From: Actinobacteria bacterium OV320
Lineage (GTDB): Bacteria; Actinomycetota; Actinomycetes; Streptomycetales; Streptomycetaceae
Reading direction: 5' to 3'
Length of the DNA stretch: 64,000 nucleotides
NCBI GenBank assembly: GCA_001298545.1
Contig: LJCX01000030.1
Span: 372,001 to 436,000, forward strand
The position numbers and the translations under genes were made by a program. Of this stretch, positions 1-7,924 are shown piece by piece (positions within the stretch are counted from its first letter, which is position 1; the number at the start of each line of letters is the position of its first letter). A model generated the notes under the pieces. That model had not been told where the DNA came from and did not search any database. It saw only the letters and a list, made by a program, of their open reading frames with translations.

Positions 1-1
1 C

Positions 2-835
2 GGCGGGACCACGGCGATCGTGCTGGTCCCGCACGACATCGTGGTCCGTGAGGCTCCCGATCCGTCGGCCCCGGCCGCGGAGGGATCGAGCGAGCCGGCG
101 ACCGCCGGATCCCCCTCCCCGGACACGGACCTCCCGTCACCTGCGCGGACCGCACCGGACGGGGCGCGGGAGCACAGCCGGTCGGGCACCGCACCGGCGT
201 CGTCGCCCCTCCCGGCAAGGGGCGCCTCCGTTGCGGCGCCCGGCTCGTCGGCCCCATCGGCCGGTGGGTGGGACCCGGCCCTGAGCCGGCCGGCCTCGGC
301 GGGCCCTGCGCCGGACTCCCCCGTCCCGGCCGACTCCCCGTCCTCGACGGACGTCGCGTCCTCGACGGGCATGGCGTCCTCGACAGGCGACGCACCCCTG
401 ACGACGGACGGCGTGACGGCCCCGGCCGGTGCGCCCTCCTCCGGCCCCGGTGCGCCGGACGTCGTGGGTCGTGGGGGCCTCCGGACGAGCGGGGTGGCGC
501 CCGCCACGGCCCGGACCCCGGGTGCGGCCGCGCGGCCCGAAGGTCTCACCCCGTTGCCCCGCAGGGTCCCGCAGACCAGCCTCGCCACCGAGTTGCGCGA
601 GGACTCCACGTCGTCCGCCGCGGCCGACGAGGAAGACGGTTACCCGGACGACTTCACCGCGGAGCGCGCGGCCTCTTCCCTCGCCGGTTTCCAGCGAGGC
701 ACGCTGCGAGCACACGCCGACGCCGACCTGTGGTCCGACGACCCGCAGGAAACATCCACCGAGGAGGCCCCCGGCCCGCCGGTCACCGCCGCGAGCACCT
801 CCCAGACCCCGACACCGCCCGCCGACCGCTCATGA
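2..835 (+). CDS. Conservon sensor histidine kinase (CvnA-type), C-terminal part only
   Basis: The gene begins before the window; 277 C-terminal residues are visible. The first residues, GGTTAIVLVPHDIVV, match the end of a HATPase_c ATP-binding domain as in nitrate/nitrite-sensor-like kinases. The rest is a long Pro/Ala/Ser/Thr-rich, probably disordered tail, which is usual for conservon CvnA proteins. The stop TGA overlaps the next start (ATGA), so translation is probably coupled to the roadblock gene. The three following genes are the standard CvnB-C-D partners, which is the main reason for the assignment. In characterised conservons the kinase forms a membrane complex with these proteins, loosely analogous to a GPCR/G-protein system. 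The sensor domain lies outside the window, so the input cannot be judged. Confidence 0.85.
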   Translation, partial: GGTTAIVLVPHDIVVREAPDPSAPAAEGSSEPATAGSPSPDTDLPSPARTAPDGAREHSRSGTAPASSPLPARGASVAAPGSSAPSAGGWDPALSRPASAGPAPDSPVPADSPSSTDVASSTGMASSTGDAPLTTDGVTAPAGAPSSGPGAPDVVGRGGLRTSGVAPATARTPGAAARPEGLTPLPRRVPQTSLATELREDSTSSAAADEEDGYPDDFTAERAASSLAGFQRGTLRAHADADLWSDDPQETSTEEAPGPPVTAASTSQTPTPPADRS

Positions 836-1281
836 AGGACTTCGCGATGACAAGCTCCATCCCCGGCACGAACACCCAGCTCGACCAGCTCCTCACCGGT
901 CTCGTGGACCGGGTCGCCGACGTGAACCAGGCCGTCGTGCTCTCCGAGGACGGGCTGGTGGTGAGCAAGTCCACCGGTTTCCTGCGCGAGGACGCCGAAC
1001 GGCTCGCGGCGACCGCGTCCGGCCTGATGAGTCTCAGCAAGGGCGTCAGCATGGATTTCCGGGACGGTCCGGTGCGCCAGGCGCTCATCGAGATGGCCAA
1101 CAGCTACCTGATCCTGACCTCGGCCGGCCCGGGGGCCCATCTCGTCGTACTCGCGGGGAAGAACGCGGACGTGGGCGTGGTGGCGTACCAGATGAACATG
1201 CTGGTGAAGAAGATCGGCGAGCACCTCAGCGCGGCGCCGCGGGCCCATGTCGGTCCCGCCGTCCGCACCAACGGCGGGTGA
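832..1281 (+). CDS. Roadblock/LC7 domain protein (CvnB-type)
   Basis: This 149-residue protein is one roadblock/LC7 domain, a fold that regulates small GTPases; conservon CvnB proteins are thought to act as the GTPase-activating partner of CvnD. The body reads like the family: LDQLLTGLVDRVADVNQAVV near the N-terminus, then an alternating hydrophobic core and a helical C-terminus ending with MLVKKIGEHL. The ATG at 832 overlaps the upstream TGA; a second ATG at 847 is the alternative start. It is gene 2 of a four-gene conservon with overlapping reading frames. The family call is secure; the exact start is not. Confidence 0.9.
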   Translation: MKDFAMTSSIPGTNTQLDQLLTGLVDRVADVNQAVVLSEDGLVVSKSTGFLREDAERLAATASGLMSLSKGVSMDFRDGPVRQALIEMANSYLILTSAGPGAHLVVLAGKNADVGVVAYQMNMLVKKIGEHLSAAPRAHVGPAVRTNGG

Positions 1282-1639
1282 GGTGAGCGGAGGCGACGAA
1301 GCGGGCAGACTCGTCAGGCCGTTCACCCTCACCGGTGGCCGGACCCGGCCCAGCCGTGCCGACTTCACGCTCATCACGACGGTGACCGCGGTCGACCCGC
1401 CGCCCGAGCGGGCCGCGCGACCGCAGCCGGAACACACCCGGATCCTGCGGCTGTGCGCCCGGCCGCTCGCCGTGGCGGAACTCGCGGCCCATCTCGACCT
1501 GCCGGTGAGCGTGGTCGTCATCATGCTCTGCGACCTGCTGGAGGAGGGCCTGATCACGGCCCGGCCGCCCCGTTCCGTCACGGGCACCCCGGATCTCGAT
1601 CTGCTGGAGAAAGTGAGGGACGGCCTTGGCCGGATCTGA
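1247..1639 (+). CDS. DUF742 protein (CvnC-type)
   Basis: This 130-residue DUF742 protein is the third conservon component. The family signature LVRPFTLTGGRTRPSR is near the N-terminus, and a winged-helix-like segment follows (residues about 65-110, RLCARPLAVAELAAHLDLPV...). The biochemical role of DUF742 proteins is unresolved; they accompany the roadblock protein and the GTPase. The ATG at 1247 would overlap the upstream gene by 35 bp. A GTG at 1283, one base after the upstream stop, is an equally credible coupled start and would drop 12 residues. Confidence 0.88.
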   Translation: MSVPPSAPTAGEVSGGDEAGRLVRPFTLTGGRTRPSRADFTLITTVTAVDPPPERAARPQPEHTRILRLCARPLAVAELAAHLDLPVSVVVIMLCDLLEEGLITARPPRSVTGTPDLDLLEKVRDGLGRI

Positions 1640-2243
1640 TTCCACCGCTCCCACCGCCCTCAGCCCCGGGCGGGCCGCGGCACCCGACACGGTGAAGATC
1701 CTCATCGCCGGCGGCTTCGGCGTCGGCAAGACCACCATGGTCGGGGCGGTCAGCGAGATCGCGCCGTTACGCACGGAGGAGCCGCTGACCGTTGCCGGGC
1801 TGGAGGTGGACGACCTCAAGGGCATCGAGGAGAAGCGGTCCACCACCGTGGCCCTGGACTTCGGGCGGATCACCATCGGCGACGACCTGGTGCTGTATCT
1901 GTTCGGTACGCCCGGTCAGCAGCGGTTCTGGTTCATGTGGAACGACCTGGCGATCGGCGCCCTGGGGGCGGTGGTGCTCATCGATGTGCGGAGGCCGGAG
2001 TCCAGCTTCGCCGCGATCGACTTCTTCGAGCGCCGGGGGATCCCGTTCGTCGTTGCGGTGAACGGTTTCCACGGGTTGCACCCGTATCCGACGGAGGAGA
2101 TCAAGGAGTCGCTGGCGTTGCCGGCTCATGTTCCCGTGTTGCTGTGCGACGCGCGGGAGCGTGACTCGTGCCGGGACGTGCTGATCGCTCTGATCGACCG
2201 GCTGATCGAGGACGTCACGCTCCAGCCGAGCCCGGCACACTGA
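1626..2243 (+). CDS. Conservon small GTPase (CvnD-type)
   Basis: This 205-residue ATP/GTP-binding protein is the last gene of the first conservon. The P-loop GGFGVGKTT is at about residues 29-37, the G3 motif is in LFGTPGQQRF, and a VAVNGFHG stretch stands where the NKxD specificity loop is expected (Asn kept, Lys/Asp not). This is typical of the CvnD family, whose members act as membrane-associated switches paired with CvnB. The start is a TTG overlapping the preceding gene, judged from coupling and family length. The paralogue at 12201-12800 differs, for instance in GTPGQE versus GTPGQQ. Confidence 0.9.
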   Translation: MAGSDSTAPTALSPGRAAAPDTVKILIAGGFGVGKTTMVGAVSEIAPLRTEEPLTVAGLEVDDLKGIEEKRSTTVALDFGRITIGDDLVLYLFGTPGQQRFWFMWNDLAIGALGAVVLIDVRRPESSFAAIDFFERRGIPFVVAVNGFHGLHPYPTEEIKESLALPAHVPVLLCDARERDSCRDVLIALIDRLIEDVTLQPSPAH

Positions 2244-2359
2244 TCGCGCTCCCGAACCGCCCGAACCGCCCGAGCTGCCTCAGCCGCCCGAGCCGCCCAA
2301 TTCACGACCGCCCAAACGCTTGTTGGCCGCCAGGCCTGCGAGTATCGGGACGCCGTCCG

Positions 2360-2776
2360 TCAGTGGGCTCCCGCGGCGCGCAGTACGGCAACCGTTTCCG
2401 GATGCGTTCCCGCGGTCGCCCACTCGAGTGGGGTCAGGCCGGTGCCGTGGTCCTCGCGCAGGTCGGGGTCTGCGCCGTGGGCGAGCAGGGTGCGGACCGC
2501 GTCGATGTGGCCCCAACAGGCGGCCGCGCACAGCGGGGTTCCCTCGGCCCCCAGGCCCGCGCTCTCGGCGTCGGGCGGCGCACCGGCCTCGAGCAGCCTG
2601 CGCGCGACGTCGGCGTTCCCCTGAACGCAAGCCGCGTACAACGGGGTTGTTCCTTCGACATCGGCGGTCGAGGGATCGACTCCGGCCCGCAGCAGCAGGG
2701 CCACCTGAGCACCGCCTTCGAACATCACCGCCGACAACAGACGCTTCGTCAGTTTCTTCTGCCGTCTCCTGTTCAC
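2360..2776 (-). CDS. Small ankyrin-repeat protein
   Basis: This 138-residue soluble protein consists of about three ankyrin repeats after a basic N-terminus (NRRRQKKLTKRLL). Repeat cores such as EGTTPLYAACVQGNADVARRL and GTPLCAAACWGHIDAVRTLL show the TPL-hydrophobic-AA and GH/GN-hairpin pattern of the fold. The GTG at 2776 is preferred because residues encoded further upstream are not ankyrin-like. Ankyrin proteins mediate protein contacts; no partner can be inferred. It is transcribed away from the glycosidase at 2983. Confidence 0.8.
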   Translation of the reverse strand: MNRRRQKKLTKRLLSAVMFEGGAQVALLLRAGVDPSTADVEGTTPLYAACVQGNADVARRLLEAGAPPDAESAGLGAEGTPLCAAACWGHIDAVRTLLAHGADPDLREDHGTGLTPLEWATAGTHPETVAVLRAAGAH

Positions 2777-2916
2777 GGTCGCCGAGAGTAGCCCGGACCG
2801 GCGACAAGATCGCCCCAATTTCCCTGCGGCACCCACAGGTGCAAGGCGGGAAACCGCCAAGCGTGTCCCAGTGATTGACCTGTTCCTCGCGCGCCCCTAC
2901 TTTCTGACCGACTCAC

Positions 2917-2940
2917 CGAACCTAGTTCGACATTTCGAAC
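2917..2940. promoter_or_regulatory. Inverted-repeat operator candidate upstream of the GH43 gene
   Basis: Three half-sites lie 43-66 bp before the glycosidase start. CGAAC (2917-2921) and GTTCG (2925-2929) form one inverted pair around CTA, and GTTCGA (2925-2930) and TCGAAC (2935-2940) form a perfect pair around CATT. Such sites upstream of secreted glycosidases are often bound by sugar-responsive repressors. The symmetry is direct; the regulator is unknown. Confidence 0.45.
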
Positions 2941-2982
2941 CAAAGGTCGGCATCAAGGGCACCCCGCATCCCTGGAGCGCAT

Positions 2983-4353
2983 ATGACCCCCAACCCCTCC
3001 CGCCGCCTCGTCCTCGGCGCGGCCGCCTCCGTCCCCCTGGCCCTCACCCTCGGTGTCCCGTCCGCCAACGCGGCCGACTCGGCTTACGTGATGGGCTACT
3101 TCACCGAATCGACCAGCCTCGGCGCCGGCACCGACTACGGCCTCCACCTCGCCGTCAGTACGGACGGGTTGCAGTGGATGCCGCTGAACCAGAACAACCC
3201 CGTGGTCACGCCCACCGAGGGCGCGCTGGGGCTGCGCGACCCGTTCATCCTGCGCAAGCAGGACGGCACCTACGTGGTGATCGCCACCGACCTCAAGGGC
3301 ACCGACTGGAGTTACGTCAGCCAGTACGTGCACGTGTGGAACTCGGCCGACCTGCGCACCTTCACCGGCTACCACCGGCTGAAGCTGCACGACATGAACA
3401 CCCACAGCTGGGCGCCGGAGGCGTTCTGGGACGCGGGCCGGGGACAGTACGCGCTCATCTACTCCGCCGTGAACAGCAGCGGCCACAACGTGATCATGGT
3501 CAACTACACCACCGACTTCGTCACGGCCTCCGCGCCCCAGGTCTTCTTCGACCCCGGCTACGACGTGATCGACGGCGACATGGCCGTAGGGGTGAACGGC
3601 GTCAACTACCTCTACTTCAAGAAGGACCAGACGCTGGTCGGCGCCCGGTCCGGTTCCCTCGACCCCGGCAGCTTCACGGTCTTCAACACCGGGGTGGCCC
3701 ACGGCGGCACCGAGGCGCCGACCCTCGTCAAGTCGCTGACCTCCAGCACCTGGTGGCTCTGGGGGGACACCTACACACCCAACGGCGTCTTCTACGCCTG
3801 GCAGTCCACCGACCTCTCGGCGGGCACCTGGACCGCGCTCGACCAGAAGACGTACACCCAGCCGGTGAACTCCAAGCACTGCGGTGTCACGACGATCACC
3901 AGCACGCAGTACAGCAACCTCGTCGCCAAGTGGGGCGCCCCGGCCTGGAACCGGCTCAAGTCCTACAACTACCCGGACCGTTACGTCCGCCACGCCAACT
4001 ATGTCGGCCGCATCGACACGTACCCCTTCGACCTGTACACCGATTCGCAGTGGAAGCTCGTACCCGGCCTGGCCGACAGCACCGGGGTCTCCTTCCAATC
4101 GGTGAACTACCCGACCCGGTACCTGCGGCACTACAACTACCAGCTCCAACTCGACGTCAACGACGGCACGTCGGCGTTCGCCGGTGACGCGACCTTCTAC
4201 CGTACGGCGGGCCTGGCCGACTCCGGATGGGCGTCGTTCCGCTCCTACAACAACCCGACGCGCTACATCCGGCACGCGAACTACGTACTGCGCATCGACC
4301 CGGTCTCCACGGCCACCGAGAAGCAGGACGCGACGTTCTACGTGGGCTACTGA
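2983..4353 (+). CDS. Secreted GH43-type glycosidase with C-terminal AbfB domain
   Basis: This 456-residue exported enzyme probably removes arabinose from plant arabinan or arabinoxylan. A twin-arginine-like signal peptide (SRRLVLGAAASVPLALTLG, cleavage after about residue 31, ANAA) is followed by a five-bladed propeller-type GH43 domain to about residue 305. Candidate catalytic acids lie in LRDPFIL and GTEAPTL. The C-terminus is an AbfB/CBM42-like beta-trefoil with three visible repeats, each carrying RY[VLI]RH plus [HY]NY, which is an arabinofuranose-binding module. It is monocistronic, preceded by inverted repeats at 2917-2940. The exact substrate cannot be fixed from sequence. Confidence 0.85.
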   Translation: MTPNPSRRLVLGAAASVPLALTLGVPSANAADSAYVMGYFTESTSLGAGTDYGLHLAVSTDGLQWMPLNQNNPVVTPTEGALGLRDPFILRKQDGTYVVIATDLKGTDWSYVSQYVHVWNSADLRTFTGYHRLKLHDMNTHSWAPEAFWDAGRGQYALIYSAVNSSGHNVIMVNYTTDFVTASAPQVFFDPGYDVIDGDMAVGVNGVNYLYFKKDQTLVGARSGSLDPGSFTVFNTGVAHGGTEAPTLVKSLTSSTWWLWGDTYTPNGVFYAWQSTDLSAGTWTALDQKTYTQPVNSKHCGVTTITSTQYSNLVAKWGAPAWNRLKSYNYPDRYVRHANYVGRIDTYPFDLYTDSQWKLVPGLADSTGVSFQSVNYPTRYLRHYNYQLQLDVNDGTSAFAGDATFYRTAGLADSGWASFRSYNNPTRYIRHANYVLRIDPVSTATEKQDATFYVGY

Positions 4354-4369
4354 ACGAGACCCGTCACCG

Positions 4370-4398
4370 GAGCCGGCCGTCCCCTGGGCGACCGGCTC
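4370..4398. terminator. Possible bidirectional terminator between convergent genes
   Basis: GAGCCGG (4370-4376) and CCGGCTC (4392-4398) form a 7-bp perfect stem around a GC-rich loop, placed between the GH43 stop and the lyase stop and overlapping the latter. There is no U-tract, so this is a modest call. Confidence 0.35.
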
Positions 4399-6541
4399 AC
4401 AACTCGGCCAGCTGGGGCAGCAGTTCGGCCGCCGCCACCACATCGCCGGTCAGCGGACGGTCTTCCGCGCCTGCGGGAAGAACGGCCGTCGCCGCGGAGA
4501 GAACCACGACCGGCGCCGGAAGTGACTCCGCCTGGACCGGGCGCATCCGCAAAGCCCGGACAGCGACGACCAGTTCGCACGCGAGGACGGTGGTGTAGGC
4601 GTGCGTTGCGCGCGAGGTCTGGCGGGCGGCCTGCCCGGCGAAGCTGGCGGCCTCCTCCAGACCTCGCGACAGGACGGCGTGACCGGCCGAGGCGGGAGTC
4701 GCGCTCGAACGCAGTTCGGCCAGCGCGGAGTTGGCGGTGTACTCCAGGATCATCGTGCCCGAGCTGGTCGCGGGTCCCCCGCCGAGGAAGGGCGGCAGGC
4801 CGGTGAGCCCGGAGTCGCCGAGCGCCGTCAGGCGAGCGGCGGAGAGCTGCGCGGTCTGCAGCAGGGCGAGGTTCGCCGCGTCCAGGGCGAGGCCCAGGGG
4901 CGCGGCGAAGAAGCCACCGTGGTGGTAGGCCGTGGTGCCGTCAGGATCCATGAGGGGGTTCTCCGAGGGGCAGTTGACCTCCACCTCGATGACTTCCCGA
5001 AGCCGCTCCGCGGCGTCCAGGGCGCAGCCGTGCGCCTGCGGGAAGGCACGGAACCCGAAGGGGTCCTGGATACGCCGGCCCTGGCGGCGCTGCGGCCGGT
5101 CGGGCAGGCCGAGCAGTCGCCGCACCTCACCGGCCGCGCGGGCCGCGCCGGGATAGGGCCGCAGGGCGTGCACGGGCGCGGCGTACGCCTCGGGCGAGCC
5201 GGACACCGCGGCGAGGGAAAGGGCGGCGACGGCATGCGTGGCCCGCAGCAACACGTCCAGCTCGCGCTGGGCGAGCGCGGCCTGTCCCAACGCGAGGGCG
5301 TTGCTGCTGAGCAGGGCCAGCGCGTCACCGGGCTGAAGGACGACCGGGGCCGGGAGCCCGGTGGAGCGGGCGGTGGTGGTGACACCGGGGCCGGGGGCGA
5401 CTGCCGTCACCGAGGCGGAAACGGGGACGTAGACGGTTTCGGCGGCAGGTCCGGGCAGAGTGACCAGCTGAACTGCGGGCGCGGCGACGTACCGAGCGGC
5501 TGCGGCGAGCTCGCCCCCGGCAGCTGCGGCGTCTGCGGCTGCGGCTGCGGCTGCGGCTGCGGCTGCGGCTGCGGCTGCGGCTGCGAGCGATCCCGCCCCC
5601 GGTGACGGGCCGATCCACTCCGTGCTCGGCTCGGACTCGGGATCCGGCTCGGGCGTGGGCTCCGCCTCGGGCCCGGGCTCGCTCGACGGGATGCCCAGAC
5701 CGGCCCGCGATGACCGCACCTTCACCGGACGGGCCGACGCACCACCCGATTCACCTTCCGCGCCCGCACCCGTCACCGCGCCCGCTGCGCGTTCCGCACC
5801 CGCGACCGACACCCCGCCCGGTGCGCGTCGCGCCCCCGCGACCGACACCCCACCAGGGGTGGGTCCCGCACCCGTGTCCGGCGGGCCGTCGGGTGCGAGC
5901 TCCGTCGCCGCGGCTACGGACACGCCGCCCGGGTCGGCGTTCTCCATCCGGCCGGTGGGCTCGCCGTCCGACCCAAGGGATTGCTCCGATCCGGTCAACT
6001 CACCGCTCAGCCAGGGCCGTTCGCCGATCAGCGTCAAGCCGGTCTGGGCGAGCGCGGTCAAGTCACCGGTGCCGACACCGCCGTACTCGTTGACCGCCGG
6101 GTGGACGCCGAGACGGAGGGCGTCGACGAGGGCATCGATGAGAGCGGGCTGGATACCGGAGCCGCCGGCCAGGAGCTGGTTGGCCCGTACCGCGAGCATG
6201 GCGCGGACCTGGCGGGCGGGGAGCAGAGCACCCGCTCCGCCCGCGTGGCTGCGCAGCAGGCGCAGACCGTGCGCGGCCTCGTCGCCCTCGTCGACCGGCA
6301 CCGAGCGCTGTGCGCCGACGCCGGTGCCGCGGCCGTACAGCCGTCCGGCGGCGGCGAGCGCCTGCGCCGTACGCCAGGCGAGGGCGGCCCGCTCACGGGC
6401 CTCGGGAGCCACGGTGGGCACGGCCGCACCGTCGACGAGCGCGATCAGCTCGCCGACGGTGAGGGTAGTTCCGTTCAGGACGGTCCGGGCGCCCCCGCGG
6501 TGCGGAGAAACCCGGATCGGTCCGTTTGCTGCTGTTTCCAA
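4397..6541 (-). CDS. Aromatic amino acid lyase-like protein with altered MIO triad and a large low-complexity insert
   Basis: This 714-residue protein belongs to the histidine/phenylalanine ammonia-lyase superfamily, whose members are usually about 510 residues. Conserved landmarks are the N-terminal tyrosine loop YGRGTGVG (Tyr69; family YGxNTGFG), RANQLLAGGSG, QDPFGFRAFPQAHG and NCPSENPL. The tripeptide that cyclises to the MIO electrophile, normally Ala-Ser-Gly, reads Gly-Thr-Gly (residues 157-159, in VGTGDL), so the usual serine is absent. Between about residues 180 and 345 there is an insert with three GGVSVA repeats, a Glu/Pro-rich stretch and an alanine run encoded by a (GGCTGC)n repeat at about 5527-5586. 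It could be an enzyme with a variant cofactor, a lyase homologue with another function, or a decaying gene, though the frame is open throughout. Confidence 0.75.
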   Translation of the reverse strand: METAANGPIRVSPHRGGARTVLNGTTLTVGELIALVDGAAVPTVAPEARERAALAWRTAQALAAAGRLYGRGTGVGAQRSVPVDEGDEAAHGLRLLRSHAGGAGALLPARQVRAMLAVRANQLLAGGSGIQPALIDALVDALRLGVHPAVNEYGGVGTGDLTALAQTGLTLIGERPWLSGELTGSEQSLGSDGEPTGRMENADPGGVSVAAATELAPDGPPDTGAGPTPGGVSVAGARRAPGGVSVAGAERAAGAVTGAGAEGESGGASARPVKVRSSRAGLGIPSSEPGPEAEPTPEPDPESEPSTEWIGPSPGAGSLAAAAAAAAAAAAAAAAADAAAAGGELAAAARYVAAPAVQLVTLPGPAAETVYVPVSASVTAVAPGPGVTTTARSTGLPAPVVLQPGDALALLSSNALALGQAALAQRELDVLLRATHAVAALSLAAVSGSPEAYAAPVHALRPYPGAARAAGEVRRLLGLPDRPQRRQGRRIQDPFGFRAFPQAHGCALDAAERLREVIEVEVNCPSENPLMDPDGTTAYHHGGFFAAPLGLALDAANLALLQTAQLSAARLTALGDSGLTGLPPFLGGGPATSSGTMILEYTANSALAELRSSATPASAGHAVLSRGLEEAASFAGQAARQTSRATHAYTTVLACELVVAVRALRMRPVQAESLPAPVVVLSAATAVLPAGAEDRPLTGDVVAAAELLPQLAEL

Positions 6542-6565
6542 CGGTTCACGTGATCCGGTGGAACC

Positions 6566-7522
6566 TCAGCCGAGGCCGGCCGACTTCAGCCATGCCTTGG
6601 CGACGTCCAGCGGGTCCTTGCTCTCCAGCTGCACCTGGGAGTCCAGGTCCAGCAGGGCCTTGGTGTCGAGCTTGGCGGAGACGGCGTTGAGCGCGTCGAT
6701 GCCCTCCTGGGAGAGCCCGCTCTTGTAGACCAGCGGGGTCACGTTCGCGAATCCGAAGAGGTTCTCCGGGTCCTGGAGGACGACGAACTTCTCCTTGGTG
6801 ATGGTCGGGTCGGTGGTGAAGATGTCCGCGGCCTGCACGGTGTTCTTCTTCAGCGCGGCCTGGGTCAGCGGGCCGCCCGCGTCGAGGGCCTTGAAGGACT
6901 TGAACTTCAGCCCGTACACCGACTCCAGGCCGAGGATGCCCTGCTGGCGGGTCTGGAACTCGGGCGAGCCGCCGAGGACCAGGTCCGGCGCGATGTCCTT
7001 GAGGTCGGCGAGCGTGGACGTCGCGGTGAGCTTGTACTTCTTCGCGGTCGCCGCGTTGACGGTGACGGAGTCCTTGTCCTCGGCCGGCGACGACTCCAGC
7101 AGCGTCAGCTTGGAGTCGAGCTTGGCCTTCGCCGCGGCGTTCACGGTCGCGAGCGAGGTCTGCTCGGCCTTCGCGTCCAGGTAGGCCAGCAGCGAGCCGT
7201 TGTACTCCGGCAGGACGGTGATGGAACCGTTCTTGAGCAGGCCGTACGTGGTCTCACGGCTGCCGATGTTGGGCTTGTAGGACACCTTGATGCCCTTGGC
7301 CTTCAGAGCCTCGCCGTAGATGTCGGCGATCAGGATGCTCTCGGCGAAGTTGTTGGAGCCGACGACCACAGTGTCACCGGCCGCCTTGTCACCGGCGAGC
7401 GGGTCGGAGGTGTCGTCGGACGAGGAGCATCCCGCCAGCAGGACCGTCGCCGCCGCGAGGGCGACGGCCGCCGCACCTGGGTGGTTCCTGAGGGACCTGC
7501 TGCTGTGGGCGTTGGTAGTCAC
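6566..7522 (-). CDS. Osmoprotectant/glycine-betaine-type ABC substrate-binding lipoprotein
   Basis: This 318-residue solute-binding lipoprotein is of the OpuBC/OpuCC/ProX type. A signal peptide with lipobox LAGC (Cys about residue 31) is followed by VVVGSNNFAESILIADIYGEAL, typical of quaternary-ammonium binding proteins, and later PEYNGSLLAYL. It would deliver betaine, choline or carnitine-like compounds to a membrane transporter. The GTG at 7522 gives a normal signal peptide; the frame extends upstream to 7642 without lipoprotein features. No permease adjoins it. The matching ATPase and two permeases are on the same strand at 13455-15987, separated by a conservon. Confidence 0.88.
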   Translation of the reverse strand: MTTNAHSSRSLRNHPGAAAVALAAATVLLAGCSSSDDTSDPLAGDKAAGDTVVVGSNNFAESILIADIYGEALKAKGIKVSYKPNIGSRETTYGLLKNGSITVLPEYNGSLLAYLDAKAEQTSLATVNAAAKAKLDSKLTLLESSPAEDKDSVTVNAATAKKYKLTATSTLADLKDIAPDLVLGGSPEFQTRQQGILGLESVYGLKFKSFKALDAGGPLTQAALKKNTVQAADIFTTDPTITKEKFVVLQDPENLFGFANVTPLVYKSGLSQEGIDALNAVSAKLDTKALLDLDSQVQLESKDPLDVAKAWLKSAGLG

Positions 7523-7924
7523 GGTTCCCGTTCCGAGCTGGGGGGTTGATGAGAACTCAAACACTCTGGCCTGATCCAATCCACCCGCTTCTTGATCAGT
7601 CAAGAGGAGCCGGGTTACCGATTGGCTTCGATCCGTGATCACCTTCGACCGGATCGGTAGATCACCTGTGTACCCCTTTGAAGCCCCCTGAACGGCTCCG
7701 GTTCACCGCTTCGTAATGGATTCTTGACGTAGGGCGACGCGCTCGACCGTTCGAATAGGCGATAGTCTCGCCGGAGTTGGCGTCCGCCACAGCAGTCGGC
7801 GTCGGCCACAGCGGTGTACGGGGGCCGCTTCCGTATCATTCATATTCGGACACGTGCGTGCAGAAAGTCGGCACGCAGGCAAACGCCCCTTGCACGCGAG
7901 CAGCACCCCCTTGAAGGAGGCCCG
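7523..7924. other. Intergenic region, divergent promoters of binding protein and conservon 2
   Basis: About 400 bp between divergent genes with no convincing ORF. It contains the promoter candidate at 7574-7603 for the leftward gene. A less clear TTGACG near 7723 could serve the rightward conservon. The stretch 7700-7870 is richer in A/T than its surroundings (for example ATCATTCATATTCG near 7835-7850). Confidence 0.5.
7574..7603 (-). promoter_or_regulatory. Putative sigma-70-type promoter for the binding-protein gene
   Basis: On the minus strand a TTGACT -35 box (7603-7598) is followed after 18 bases by TTGGAT (7579-7574), about 52 bp upstream of the chosen GTG. The -35 lies in an inverted repeat (CTTGA-TCAG-TCAAG, 7591-7604) that could be an operator. 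This rests on sequence resemblance only. Confidence 0.42.

Noticed and set aside
2871..4187. A 438-codon plus-strand frame over the GH43 gene
   Set aside because: The overlapping frame starting at 2983 has a signal peptide and recognisable GH43 and AbfB domains; this one is Arg/Pro-rich shadow sequence.
5325..5618. A minus-strand frame encoding an Arg-Ser dipeptide repeat protein
   Set aside because: It is another frame of the GGCTGC repeat inside the lyase-like gene.
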